Of a stretch of 64,000 nucleotides of DNA, positions 12,247 to 23,160 are shown piece after piece; the first letter of the stretch is position 1; every line of letters begins with the position of its first letter. The DNA is taken from contig CM031607.1 in assembly GCA_018398815.1 (NCBI GenBank), forward strand, positions 81,754,470 to 81,818,469, read 5' to 3'. The notes beneath the pieces are model-generated. The model searched no databases, was not told the origin of the DNA, and was given only the letters and a program-made list of their open reading frames with translations. Source of the stretch: Conus ventricosus (Eukaryota; Mollusca; Gastropoda; Neogastropoda; Conidae). The translations under genes were made by a program, and so were the position numbers.

Positions 12247-12260
12247 ATATATATATATAT

Positions 12261-12410
12261 GACTGTTTGTGGTTTTTCATATCTGGTTTTGAAATGTTTT
12301 CATGATCCCTAAGCATGTTTCTTTTTCAAAAAAGAAAAAGAAATGAAAAAGAAACATCATAGGGATCACTGAAAAACACTTCAAAACCAGATGTCAAACC
12401 ACAAACAGTC
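12261..12410. repeat. Fold-back inverted repeat in Penelope fragment, copy A
   Basis: The left arm starts GACTGTTTGTGGTTT and the right arm ends AAACCACAAACAGTC. Arms of about 65-70 bp face each other around an A-rich centre (12,325-12,345). The right arm is the YIG end of a GIY-YIG domain; the left arm is an inverted duplicate of it. Confidence 0.93.
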
Positions 12411-12690
12411 ATTTAAATAAAGAAAAATATAAAAACCAAACAGAACTGAGCAAATAAATCTGGAAACTTAAAGACGCAAAAAAAAACTACAATATATCCT
12501 GGAAAATCATAAAAGAGCCATCACCATACAGCAATATTTCAAAAAAGGTGCAACCTATGTTTAACTGAAAAATGGTTAATACTATGCAAACCACACTTAG
12601 CAACTTTAAACACCAAAACAGAAATAGTAAACAACTGCAGGCATAAATGGAAATCGTTGTTAGTGAATACACCCAAAACAAAAACCTGAA
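12340..12690 (+). mobile_element. Penelope-like element, GIY-YIG endonuclease 3' end, copy A
   Basis: Downstream of the hairpin the plus strand reads QTELSK, then IWKLKDAKKNYNISWKII (about 12,437-12,510), then a damaged cysteine block and a block resembling the end of Penelope endonucleases. In this position Penelope-like elements carry a GIY-YIG nuclease used for target-primed integration. Reverse transcriptase is missing: the copy is 5'-truncated at the fold-back. A stop replaces Tyr in YIW here but not in copy B. Confidence 0.75.
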
Positions 12691-12780
12691 AGCCCCTAAA
12701 AAACACGTGCAGCCAACCCGCACGTGCAAACAACCGCAAACGTGAGCCCACACGCTATATAACATCGGCGGTGGGCAAAC

Positions 12781-12840
12781 CAAAACCATCCTGATGACTG
12801 CGCAACGCGCTCGAAACAAATTTGTAGATTACTCATTTTA
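12781..12840 (+). ncRNA. Hammerhead-ribozyme-like core 1, copy A
   Basis: The core boxes are in order: CTGATGA at 12,791-12,797, a GC-rich stem II (TGCGC/GCGC) at 12,799-12,811, GAAAC at 12,813-12,817, the self-complementary AAATTT at 12,818-12,823 and GTA at 12,824-12,826, where cleavage would follow. The first three stem I pairs (ATC before the core, GAT after it) are complementary. Hammerhead motifs are known in the terminal repeats of Penelope-like elements, and this one lies just downstream of the GIY-YIG end. The first stem II pair is not canonical here, possibly because of a lost base. Confidence 0.65.
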
Positions 12841-12920
12841 AAACCTTTTTTTAAACAAATGTTGCTCCCCAAGGGGTTGAGCACTCTAAAAATCGTTTTG
12901 GATATTTTAATCACATTGAT

Positions 12921-13096
<176 letters not shown>

Positions 13097-13103
13097 TCAG
13101 AGT

Positions 13104-13193
13104 TAAAAAGCCACTCAGAACGTAAAAAGTGCTCAACCATGTAGGGAGCGACATACCAGTTTAAAATAGGATTTTAAAATGAAGAGATTAAAA
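13104..13193 (-). repeat. Inverted Penelope terminal-repeat segment, copy A
   Basis: Read on the minus strand this segment resembles the sequence just downstream of core 1: CTCATTTTAAAACC-like, then TGTTGCTCCC-like, then GGTTGAGCAC. It is therefore a second terminal-repeat copy in opposite orientation, consistent with the inverted arrangement of Penelope pLTRs. Confidence 0.6.
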
Positions 13194-13284
13194 ATAAAAA
13201 ATTGTATTCCTGAGGAGAGCACTTTTAGCTTGAAACAAGCTGTAGGTTTTAATCTCTTCATTTTAAAATCCTATTTTAAACTGG
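13156..13284 (+). ncRNA. Hammerhead-like core 2 within a 38-bp inverted repeat, copy A
   Basis: CTGAGGA (13,210-13,216, fitting CUGANGA), a stem II GAGC/GCTT (13,217-13,231), GAAAC (13,232-13,236), AAGCT and GTA (13,242-13,244). The flanks are perfect or near-perfect complements: left arm 13,156-13,193 and right arm 13,247-13,284, so stem I would extend by about 38 bp beyond an asymmetric loop. Copy A has AAGCT and copy B AACTT at stem III; one missing base in each would make both AAGCTT, which is self-complementary as in core 1. Confidence 0.6.
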
Positions 13285-13331
<47 letters not shown>

Positions 13332-13333
13332 AA

Positions 13334-13374
<41 letters not shown>
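13285..13374. repeat. (TA)n microsatellite, copy A
   Basis: About 90 bp of TA with AA interruptions between the ribozyme-like hairpin and the LINE tail. Confidence 0.97.
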
Positions 13375-13375
<1 letters not shown>

Positions 13376-13379
<4 letters not shown>

Positions 13380-15190
13380 GAGCGCCATTAATAATATAAT
13401 AATAATGGTTTCTTATATAGCGCTTAATCAAACGAATTTATCTAAGCGCTTTACAAAATTATACTACATTCACCCTTCTCATATACAATAGTACACCCTA
13501 CACCTAGCTACAAATATTATTACTACAATAACAAACAAATCCTAATCCTACGAGTGTGACATTCACTTATTTTTCAAGTATCACTGCAAACACTTAATCC
13601 TGTAACGTTCAGTCATACAACAAATACATATAATGGAGAACATACAAATACACTACATTTGAAAAGGCCTAGACGGCTATGAGTTAGGTTGTCCCCCCCC
13701 CCTCCCCCACAGCATTGATTAATTATGAGAAAATAGATGGTGTTTAAGTTTAGACTTGAAAGAAGGGATAGAATCCGAATGTCTGAGAGAGTCTGGCAGT
13801 CTGTTCCACGTCGCTGGAGCTTGAAAAGAGAAGGATCTTTCACCAGTAGTAGTCCTGAAGCGAGTCATTCGTAGAAGGCGGTCGTCAGCACAGGAGCGTA
13901 GTTGTCGAGAGGGGGTGTAGATTTTAAGGAGATCTGTGAGATAAGAAGGTCCATTTTCAAAGAGAGCAGAGAAAGTGAGAGTTGAGATTTTGTACGAGAT
14001 ACGGTTTGAGACAGATAGCCAGTGAAGAGAGTGAAGTAGAGGCGAAATGTGATCATATTTTCCTGCTCTACAGATGACTCGGGCTGCATGATTTTGGATT
14101 CGCTGTAATCTTTCTATCAGGTAGTTTGGTAGGCCGGCCAAAAGTGAGTTGCAGTAATCTATTCTAGATAAAACAAATGCACAAATGAGAGTTTTTGTAG
14201 CATCTCTAGAGAGAAGGTGACGTACGGAGCTGATTCTTCTTAGTTCTAAATAGGCAATCTTGCAAATATTTGAAACCTGTTTCTCAAAGGTGAGGGATTG
14301 GTCAAGAATGACCCCTAGACTGCGGACAGAGGTGGAGACAGAGACAGTACAGTCATTGATAGTGACAGTTGAAGGCAGACAAGGATGGTTAGGCTGTTTT
14401 GTCACGAACATGAGTTCCGTCTTGTCATCGTTTAGTTTGTTGGTTGTCATCCAGTCCTTCAGGTCTGCAATGCAGCCACGCATCTGAGAAATCAGTGAGT
14501 CACTTTCAGCAATGGAAGCCGACTGATGAAGCTGAGTATCATCGGCAAAGCTCTTATGCGACATGGCGTGACCACTGATGACGTCAGACACAGGACTAGC
14601 ATACAGCACAAAATGGCCTGGTACAGAACCCTGAGGCACACCGTACCTAAGAGAAACTGTCTGAGTATCTGCCCTGTACACACACTGTCTGAGTCCGTCC
14701 AGTCAAGTAAGAGATAATCCTGTCAAGAGCTGTGTCTTTGAATCCAAAGGAAGTTTGGAGCTGTGAGAACAAAATATTATGATCGATCGTATCAAATGCT
14801 GCGGAGAGGTCTAACATCGTTAATAAGGAAACATTCCCATCGTCAAGCCCGCGAGGAGGTCATTGACTATACGTAGGAGTGCTGTCTCACAACTATGGCC
14901 TTGTCTGTAAGCAGGCTGATGAGGATTCAAAAGATCATTCTTTTCGAGATGTTCTAGAATTTGTTCCAAACGATCTTCTCCAATAATTTTGATATAAGTG
15001 ACAAATTTGATACAGGCCGATAATTCTTTAAAACATTTTTATCTAAAGAAGGTTTCTTGATCAATGACGTACCACTGCGGACCGGAAGATTTCAGGAACG
15101 TGACCAGAGGACAAAGAGGTATTGATAACATGAGTAAGATGGGAGGACGTCATCAATGCACTGAAAGAGCAATTTAGTGGGAATGTCATC
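13376..15190 (-). mobile_element. CR1/L2-like LINE, RT and 3' end, copy A
   Basis: Minus-strand ORF2 fragment. The longest frame (13,719-14,681, 320 codons) has the RT active-site block KSFADDTQLH at about 14,527-14,556, then LKDWMTTNKL, RSLGVILD, LSRIDYCNSLLAGLPN and a C-terminal block ATWNRLPDSLRHSDS. Upstream, in other frames, DLSAAFDTIDH lies near 14,790-14,825. The 3' tail (13,376-13,460 on the plus strand) has the paired 'AGCGC' dyad and a TAA/ATT repeat like the element at position 1. The element is cut at about 15,190 by the duplication junction. Confidence 0.92.
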
Positions 15191-15974
15191 ACTTGGCGTC
15201 AACAATGTTTTAAGGGCTTTGCATCAAGTGATCCCGTGATGAGATTTGTCAAGAAACCAGCCTTATTTCAAAGAGCTGCATTCAGGCCACACCTACGTAA
15301 TATATTACATCGGGTGTTCTTCCTGCTGTCTCACTAATACATGATCGATGTTCACAACACATGATTATATCAATAGTTATTACTAATTAACCGAAACCAC
15401 TTTCGAGGGCCCATGTGTTATTAGTTTACACATAATGGTTGGCTAAAAATAGTGACAAATTACGTCTCTTACATGACCCAAACCAAGGCTGTACTGCAAC
15501 AATTTCCTAGCTGTTGTTACAGTTGCGGTGATTGACAGTGCTTGGGCTCCTCATCAATAGAGTTGCCTGCCCTGATGGTTGATATCTTGTAAACGTGCAA
15601 CTATGTCCAGCAATTCCAGTAGTGATAATGACTGACAATGCTTATGTCTTTGCATCTGACTATTGATATCTTTTTACCTCCCTGTAACCTCATGTGGATC
15701 CTCAGTTCTTTTTGTTTCTTTCTCATTTCCTGCGCTTTATTGCTGTTCAACTTTCTTTGCCTGTAATATAGGTTCTTTTGGATGATGGCCGATTTCTGTT
15801 TTTGTGCCCTCGATATGAGTATTTCACAGAATGTATGCGGTAACATCTTCTGTCTGATGTCAAGAGAAGACACCCACAGGCAACCAGGTCCAGTGAGAAT
15901 TCCAAATCAGTGGACGAAAGATGCATCAGCACATGATTTGCATGATCCACATTATTCTGCTAAAGATGAATGTC

Positions 15975-16108
15975 ACACAAACACACAAGACACAACACAC
16001 ACACACACACACTCACACACACAACACACAACACCACACACACACAACACACACACACACACACACACGCACAAACACACTACACAACCTACACAACACA
16101 CACACACA
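15975..16108. repeat. (CA)n microsatellite, copy B
   Basis: Interrupted CA tract equivalent to 12,112-12,246. Confidence 0.97.
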
Positions 16109-16121
16109 TTATATATAAGAT

Positions 16122-16282
16122 GACTGTTTGTGGTTTGCATTCGGGTATTTGAAGTGGTTTACAGTGATTCCTATGCATGTTTCTTTTTCAAAAAAGAAAA
16201 AAAGAAAAATGAAAAAGAAACATACATAGGGATCACTGAAAACCACTTCAAAACTACCAGAATATGCAAACCACAAACTGTC
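16122..16282. repeat. Fold-back inverted repeat in Penelope fragment, copy B
   Basis: Arms of about 70 bp facing each other around an A-rich centre (16,190-16,212), equivalent to the fold-back in copy A. Confidence 0.93.
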
Positions 16283-16580
16283 ATTTAATAAAGAAAAATA
16301 TAAAAACCAAACAGAACTGAGCAAATATATCTGGAAACGTAAAGAAGACCCAAAAACAAGCTACAATATATCCTGGAAAATCATAAAAAGAGCACACCAT
16401 ACAGCAATATTTCAAAAAGGTGCAAACCTATGTTTATCTGAAAAATGGTTAATACTATGCAAACCACACTTAGCAACTTTAAACACCAAAACCGAAATAG
16501 TAAACAACTGCAGGCAATAAATGAAATCGTTTGTAGTGAATAACACCCAAAACAAAAACCTGAAAGCCCCTAAAAAACAC
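16205..16580 (+). mobile_element. Penelope-like element, GIY-YIG endonuclease 3' end, copy B
   Basis: The right arm of the hairpin reads YIGITENHFKT (about 16,220-16,253), the YIG half of the GIY-YIG signature, followed after one frameshift by SFNKEKYKNQTELSKYIW (about 16,282-16,338) and YNISWKIIKRA. The frame then shifts several times. The GIY half and the reverse transcriptase are absent. This copy is better preserved than copy A in the YIW block and is the main support for the family call. Confidence 0.8.
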
Positions 16581-16654
16581 GTGCAGTCCAACCCGCACGT
16601 GCAAACAAACCGCCATACGAGAGCCCACACGCTATAAACATCGCGGTGGGCAAA

Positions 16655-16712
16655 ACCATAACCATCCTGATGCTGCGCAACGGCGGCTCGAAACAAATTT
16701 GTAATTACTCAT
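16655..16712 (+). ncRNA. Hammerhead-like core 1, copy B
   Basis: CTGATG (16,667-16,672), a GC-rich stem II ending GGCGGCTC, GAAAC (16,690-16,694), AAATTT (16,695-16,700) and GTA (16,701-16,703). The last base of CTGATGA is missing here but present in copy A. Confidence 0.6.
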
Positions 16713-16800
16713 TTTAAAACCTTTTTTTTAAAACAATGGTTGCTCCCCAAGGGGTTAGCACTGACTACAAATCGTTTTGGATATTTTAAATCACATTGAT

Positions 16801-16829
16801 CTATCGATCTATCTATCTATTCACACACA

Positions 16830-16860
<31 letters not shown>

Positions 16861-16882
16861 CACCCACACACACACACACACA

Positions 16883-16963
<81 letters not shown>
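16801..16963. repeat. (CTAT)n-(CA)n-(TA)n compound microsatellite, copy B
   Basis: Same order as copy A, with different tract lengths and CC interruptions. Confidence 0.97.
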
Positions 16964-16965
<2 letters not shown>

Positions 16966-17024
16966 ATCAGAGTTAAAAAGCCACTCAGAACGTAAAAAGT
17001 GCTCAACCATGTGGGAGCGACATA

Positions 17025-17148
17025 CCAGTTTTAAAATTAGGATTTTAAAATGAAGAGGATTAAATAAAAAAATTGTATTCCCTGAGGAGAGCACTTAGCT
17101 TGAAACAACTTGTAGGTTTTAATCTCTTCATTTTAAATCCATTTTAAA

Positions 17149-17151
<3 letters not shown>
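17025..17151 (+). ncRNA. Hammerhead-like core 2 within inverted repeat, copy B
   Basis: CTGAGGA (17,082-17,088), stem II GAGC/GCTT, GAAAC (17,102-17,106), AACTT and GTA (17,112-17,114). Flanking complementary arms are 17,025-17,062 and 17,117-17,151. CC before the core and GG after it give two clean stem I pairs. Confidence 0.6.
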
Positions 17152-17229
<78 letters not shown>

Positions 17230-17244
17230 ATATATCTATATATA
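17152..17244. repeat. (TA)n microsatellite, copy B
   Basis: TA tract with ATT interruptions, equivalent to 13,285-13,374. Confidence 0.97.
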
Positions 17245-20200
17245 AACCAGCGCCATTAAGAATTAAATAATAATGGTTTCTTATATTGCGCTTAATCAAA
17301 CGAATTTATCTAAAGCGCGTTACTAAATATACTACATTTCACCCCTTCTCATATAGCAAAATAGTACACCCTACACCTAGCCTACAAATATATTACTACA
17401 ATAACAAACAAATCCTAATCCTACGAGGGTGTGACATTCACTTATTATTTCAAGTAGCACTGTAAAAACTAACACTTAATTCCTGTAACGTTCAGTCATA
17501 CACAAATACATATAATGGAGAACATACAAATACACTACATTTTGAAAAGGCCTAGACGGCTATGAGTTAGGTTGTCCCCCCCCCCCCTCCCCCACAGCAT
17601 TGAAAATTATGAGAAAATAGATGGTGTTTAAGTTTAGACTTGAAAGAAGGGATAATCCGAATGTCTGAGAGAGTCTGGCAGTCTGTTCCACGTCGCTGGA
17701 GCTTGAAAAGAGAAGGATCTTTCACCAGTAGTAGTCCTAAGCGATTCATTCCCGTAGAAGGCGGTCGTCAGCAACAGGACGTAGTTGTCGAGAGGGTGTG
17801 TAGATTTTAAGGAGATCTGTGAGATAAGAAAGGTCCATTTTTCAAAGAAGCAAGAAGTGAGAGTTTGAGATTTTGTACGAGATACGGTTTGAGACAGATA
17901 GCCAGTGAAGAAGTGAAGTAAGGCGAAATGTGATCATATTTCCTGCTCTACAGATGACTCGGGCTGCATGATTTTTGGATTCGCTTAATCTTTCTATCAG
18001 GTAGTTTGGTAGAGGCCGGCCAAAAGTGAGGTTGCAGTAATCTATACTAGATAAAACAAATCACAATGAGAGTTTTTTGTAGCATCTCTAGAGAGAAGGT
18101 GACGTACGAAGCTGATTCTTCTTAGTTCTAAATAGGCAATCTTGCAATATTTTGCAACCTGTTTCTCAAAGTGAGGGATTGGTCAAGAATGACCCCTAGA
18201 CTGCGGACAGAGGTGGGAGACAGAGACAGTACAGTCATTGAAGTGACCAGTTGAAGGCAGACAAGGATGGTTAGGACTGTTTTGTCACGAACATGAGTTT
18301 CCGTCTTGTCATCGTAGTTTGTTGGTTGTCATCCAGTCCTTCGGTCTGCCAATGGCAGCCACGCAATCTGAGAATCAGTGAGTCACTTTCAGCAATGGAA
18401 CCGACTGATGAAGCTGATATCATTCGGGCAAGAGCTGCTTATGCGACATGGCTGGACCACTGATGACGTCCAGACACAGGACTAGCATACAGCACAAATG
18501 GCCTGGTACAGAACCCTGAGGCACACCGTAACCGAAGAGAACTGTCTGGTAATCTGCCCTGTACACACACTGTCTGAGTCGCGTCCCAGTCAAGTAAGAG
18601 ATAATCCTATCAAGAGCTGTGTCCTTTGAATCCAAAGGAAGTTTGGAGCTGTGAGAACAAAATATTTGATCGATCGTATCAAAATGCTGCGGTGAGGTCT
18701 AACATCGTTAATAACGGAAACATTCCCATCGTCAAGCCCGCAGAGGAGGTCATTGACCTATACGTAGGAGTGCTGTCCCTCACATCTATGGCCTTGTCTG
18801 TAAGCCAGGCTGTGGAGTTTTCAAAAGATCAGTTCTTTTCGGAGATGTTACTAGAATTTGTTCCAAAACCGAATCTTCTCCAATAATTTTGATATAAGTG
18901 ACAAATTTTGATACAGGCCGATAATTCTTTAAAATCTATTTTATCTAAAGAAGGTTCTTGATCAATGGACGTACCACTGCGGACGAAGATTTTCAGGAAC
19001 GTGACCAGAGGACAAAGAGTATTGAGAACATGAGTAAGATGGGGTAGACGTCATCAATGCACTGAAAGAGCAATTTAGTGGAATGGCATCAAGTTCACAA
19101 ATTGATTTAGGGCTCATTCGCAAACAAAGTTTTTTTTTGACATAGTCATGACTAACAGGGCTAATACAGCCAAAGGAAGGTCCACAGTAAACTTGTCATT
19201 TAGAGAATGCGTACAGTGCACAGTAGAAAATCTAACTTTTCAGATAGTGCAAATTGCCATTGAAAAACTCTAAGAAATTTCTGTGGGAGCTCTTGAAATT
19301 TGAAGATTGTGGTGAAGGGGAGTAGCTGACTTGCCTAGGAGACGATTTTGTGAATTAAATAGTTGCTTGGCCGATTACAGGCCGAATATCTTTGAAGATT
19401 AGAACAAAGTTTTTTGCTGATGAACAATGTCATTAACATGATTTCTCGCTGTTTGATATATTCCCGGTGCACATCATCCCGTGGCGCGCCATCGCCTCTC
19501 AGTCAGCCCCCCTTGCTCTCCAGCTTGGGGACCTCCAACAAACTGAACTCGGGACCCACTGTGTTGTGCCATGACATCAATGACGTTTTCGTGATCAAGC
19601 GCCTGCACACTGGACATGCTATCAAGCGTGGCACGAGGGCAGAGGGTCAGCTGACAGGGAGGCCGATGGCTCGCTCGGTATGGGCCGTGGTCGATCCGAT
19701 TTGAAAGCCTATATATTGGTAGCAGAAATTTTCCTAACTTCCTTGTAAGTCTTTGAACGCGGCGGGCCTAACGATATCTAATTCACACTTCACAGCATCA
19801 TGATCCGATGCGAGGGTTATTTCAACGGTTGAGGATTAAAGAAGATGATCCTGTCTCTGTACACTACCAGTCTACTAGTTACCCTGTTGTTCGTCATTTC
19901 ATTCACGACTGCTGGAGTCCAAAAGTATCTAAAATTTCTCTAACACCTCGGGCGTGTATCCAACTGGGGCTTATTGAAATGGAAGTTGAAGTCGCCGATC
20001 AATAACAATGTTTCACTGGATGGTCATTACAAAGTCAGAAGTCTGGAAAGTTTCGTTTGACAAACATCTGGGCCGTAAGTTTGTTCTTTCTGCTGGGTAA
20101 CTGGTCGAAATTCCAAAAATATTAGTGACGGAGCGCTAGGTAGGGACAGTTTTAGATGTACAAGTTCAAACATCCCGATGCTGAAAATCAAAAGAAGGAG

Positions 20201-20330
20201 TTCAAAAAGCAATAGGGAGCAGCCTAGCCGAGATGACGAAGGCGATTCGCGTCCCCGCAGGTCGTGGTTGGGCGGGAAGGACTTGGTGGTATAGCCATCT
20301 GGGGCCATTCCAGCAACTTACAGAGCATCG
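17245..20330 (-). mobile_element. CR1/L2-like LINE with endonuclease and RT, copy B
   Basis: The same LINE as at 13,376-15,190 but extending further 5' on the minus strand. RT and tail occupy 17,245-19,090, broken by more indels than copy A. A SKSCELDAIP-like linker lies near 19,075-19,130. The apurinic-type endonuclease is at about 19,770-20,300: SDHDAVKCELDIV near 19,774-19,812 and LLIGDFNFHFN near 19,970-20,005, the catalytic histidine and aspartate blocks of the exonuclease-endonuclease-phosphatase fold. The 5' end and any ORF1 were not recognised. Confidence 0.85.
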
Positions 20331-22250
20331 TGGTGTTGCTATGAACTGCAAGAAATATTCAATTAGAAACTAAGCTTGCTCTTTTTGTCTTAGATTGAAG
20401 AAATAGGGGGAGATAACGCATTCGATATATACATGGTAATTAATCTGCCTAACTAACAGTATGAGCTTGAGTGGGTGGAATGCCGGAATAATAATGCTTC
20501 TCAAAATAACCACGTCAGCAAGCTTATAGTCTCCAAAGGGAGACCTTTTCATTCTGAGGGATGCCATAGACAGATTTCAACGGCTTGAGAACAAATGTGG
20601 AGCTGATAATAGGCCATTGGGTAAAAGCATTGAATTCATAGAGTTGAATCCTCACATTGAAATCCGAGGAGTTTCCTGGTGCTGTTCATGGATTGCTAAC
20701 ACTATAATAGGCATCCTTCTAGATCAATTGAGACATACAGCGTCTATAAGTCCTGCAGATTCAGGGCTGTGGTTAGATTATCCATTCTGAATGATGATAG
20801 TCTGACTTCTAAAACACAGCTTTTTAGATCTTCTGTTCTGACTCGCATCGTCTCCAAAAACGCCAAGACAAATTGACGGGGTGTACTCTGGAGGATTCCT
20901 TCTAAGTAGTCCAGCTAGGGGTCCTCGAAGTGTTTTGTTTCCCTCGCTTCTAGTCTCTTAATCAGGCTTCTAGCTGATTCTGGGGACTGTTGTAGGCCCA
21001 CTGCTGTCCGTGGGTTTCTGAAAGATCCTCACGACATGCTACTGAAAAAGCCTTCGGTGTGGGCCTCAAAAGTTCAGCTTCTGAAACAGCCGAGCACAAA
21101 GGATCAAGACTCACCGGGGTGTCGATTAGAAAGCCGACCAGTCGAATATAATAAACGTTGGAATAATAATTTCTTCTCAGTTTCTTAATGATTTTAACTG
21201 TAATTATGACGTTTGTTTCTGACCTGAAATGAATTATGAAGGTCCAAGGAAATTATTTACGGCAAGATAGTCACTGGGAAAAAACACTTCTCGTGATTCT
21301 CTCTGTGCACTGGGTTTTTGCTTCATCTGGGGTGCGCGCGGTTTTGTCCTCCACATGTATACGCCTGACCAATCAGCAGACGAGAATAATTTCCTGTTTT
21401 TCGTTTGCATTTCCCCTCAACCTAACCGCTCAACTGCTTAAAAAACTTTGCCAAATTATTAATTTGCGAAGAATTGAAGCCCAATGTTGTTTTCCCTTCC
21501 CTCCACTACTTTGTTTGTCTGTATAGAAACTAACTGAAAACAGGGTCTCATCATCGATCCTTTTTGAAAGACTTAACAAAGTTAAAGAGACATTGACTGA
21601 AAAAGTAACTCCTCTCGCTCTCTCTCTCATCTCTCATCCTCTCTCATCTCGCTCCCTCCGCCCTCTCTCTCCTCTTCATCAATCTCTCTCCTCTCTCTCT
21701 GGGTGTGAGTTGGTAATCAGTTCTCCGTCCAATAGCAGTTTCTGGTCTCGTTCTCGAATTCTGATAATTTTTATAAATTGCGTTTTTTTCCCGAAACTGT
21801 CAGTAGTTTTCATATATAGGATCAAGAAGGGAACATGATGGAAATCCATAACCGCGTTTTCGGTCCTACGTGCACAATCTTCTGTGGACATTGTCTTGAT
21901 TTATGCGGAAACGATTAGGAGATGCGCTGCATAGGACAGTGACCATTGTGTTTTACAGCAGACATGGAAGCATCTTTTGTGACCACAGTCTTCGTAATGG
22001 GAGATCTGCTGACTGGTCAAATGAGCATAGTAGTAACCCTGGGTCACCGCAAGAATAAGCGAGCAAGTGTGCTGACCAACATTTCCACCACTGTTCCTGG
22101 GCCTTTTTTCGTCCCCATATGATAGGAGATGTGCAATTTGATCGTGGCACATGGATGAAAGGAGGGATAACACCACTGCAGGCAGTTTTTTACCTTATAC
22201 AAGGAAAGAGGCAATGTAATGCAACGAGAATCAAAAAACCAACAGAAAGG
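20331..22250. other. No recognised gene; CT-rich tract
   Basis: Possible 5' part of the LINE up to about 20.9 kb, not recognisable. A (CT)n-rich stretch lies at about 21,608-21,702. No convincing coding region. Confidence 0.45.
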
Positions 22251-22251
22251 A

Positions 22252-22647
22252 CCAGCCGCCCCGTGGCGAAGTGGTTAGCGGTCGCGGACTCCCGGCTGGG
22301 AGGCGTGGGGTTCGAATCGCATCAGAGTCATGTGGGTTTGTTCTGCCCCGACCGGCTCCTACCAGAGTTGAGTTTGCTGCGGACTCAGTTTGGGAAGACT
22401 GGGACCACACAGTCGAGTTTTCATCCACGTAATGGATGCGTTTTTCTGAGAGTGTGCTCAAATTTCATGAACCAACACTGCTAAGGTGCTGATCTCTCGG
22501 GCCGGTTGACGCAGGATATATTTGAAAGGAAGCGTAGAGTACAGCCCTGTCAAGGGGGGGGGGGGGGTGTAGTCTCAGACCGAAATGGAAATCCGTAGCC
22601 ATCATCTTAATCATCTCTTCCCATTGATTCAGCATTAAAAAAAAAAA
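22252..22647 (+). mobile_element. tRNA-derived SINE, copy 1
   Basis: A-box GTGGCGAAGTGGTTAGCG and B-box GGTTCGAATCGC form a tRNA-like head, followed by a body of about 300 bp and a poly-A tail (22,637-22,647). It aligns along its length with 26,703-27,087. A poly-G run near 22,553-22,567 is an insertion relative to copy 2. No clear target duplication seen. Confidence 0.9.
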
Positions 22648-22649
22648 GG

Positions 22650-23116
22650 CTCAAATTCGTGGCCCTTCCTGCCCGCTCTCGATGTGACCAGTTGCGATGT
22701 CCTCTCCGCGTCTGTGGCCTTGGTTATTTTCCTCGTGGTCACCGGTATCGCGAGTCCATGGGGCTGTCATTGGACGGACGTGGGTGGCGCCCTCCGGAGG
22801 GAGGAGCTCACTCACGGCCGGCTCTGCGACTAAGCAATATTGTGTCGTCAGTAGGGGGCTTAGTAGTGGTGTCCTGCGTATGTTAGTCCGAACAGGCGCC
22901 ACATGAACACCACCCGAGTGACTCGGCGGGCAGTGCAGTTGTCTCCTCCGGTGGTTCCTAATGACGACTTGACATGACTGCTCCCCTGTGGATTGCTGGG
23001 TGCCGGGGCTGCGGCGGGGCCAGCCGGGCTATGGGCTGTGGACGGGGTGTCGGAATGAGCGGGCGTGGGTGCACTGCCTCTGAGATGCAGCGCAGAGGTT
23101 TGGACAGCAAAAAAAA

Positions 23117-23149
<33 letters not shown>

Positions 23150-23160
23150 AAAAAAAAAAC
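22650..23160 (+). repeat. GC-rich SINE-like repeat with long poly-A
   Basis: A GC-rich block ending in a roughly 40-base A run with CA interruptions (about 23,108-23,160). Its second half (22,930-23,105) matches 11,160-11,320. Promoter boxes were not identified. Confidence 0.55.

Larger units (their letters stand above)
15227..19090. repeat. 3.8-kb tandem duplication, copy B
   Basis: Begins AGTGATCCCGTGAT and repeats 11,395-15,190 in full. Between the copies are about 36 bp (15,191-15,226). Copy B keeps the LINE uninterrupted to its left into 19-20 kb, so B looks like the original edge and A the truncated side. Confidence 0.92.

Noticed and set aside
19414..19704. 96-codon plus-strand open frame
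   Set aside because: It lies antisense in the endon­uclease-RT linker of the minus-strand LINE and has no recognised domain.
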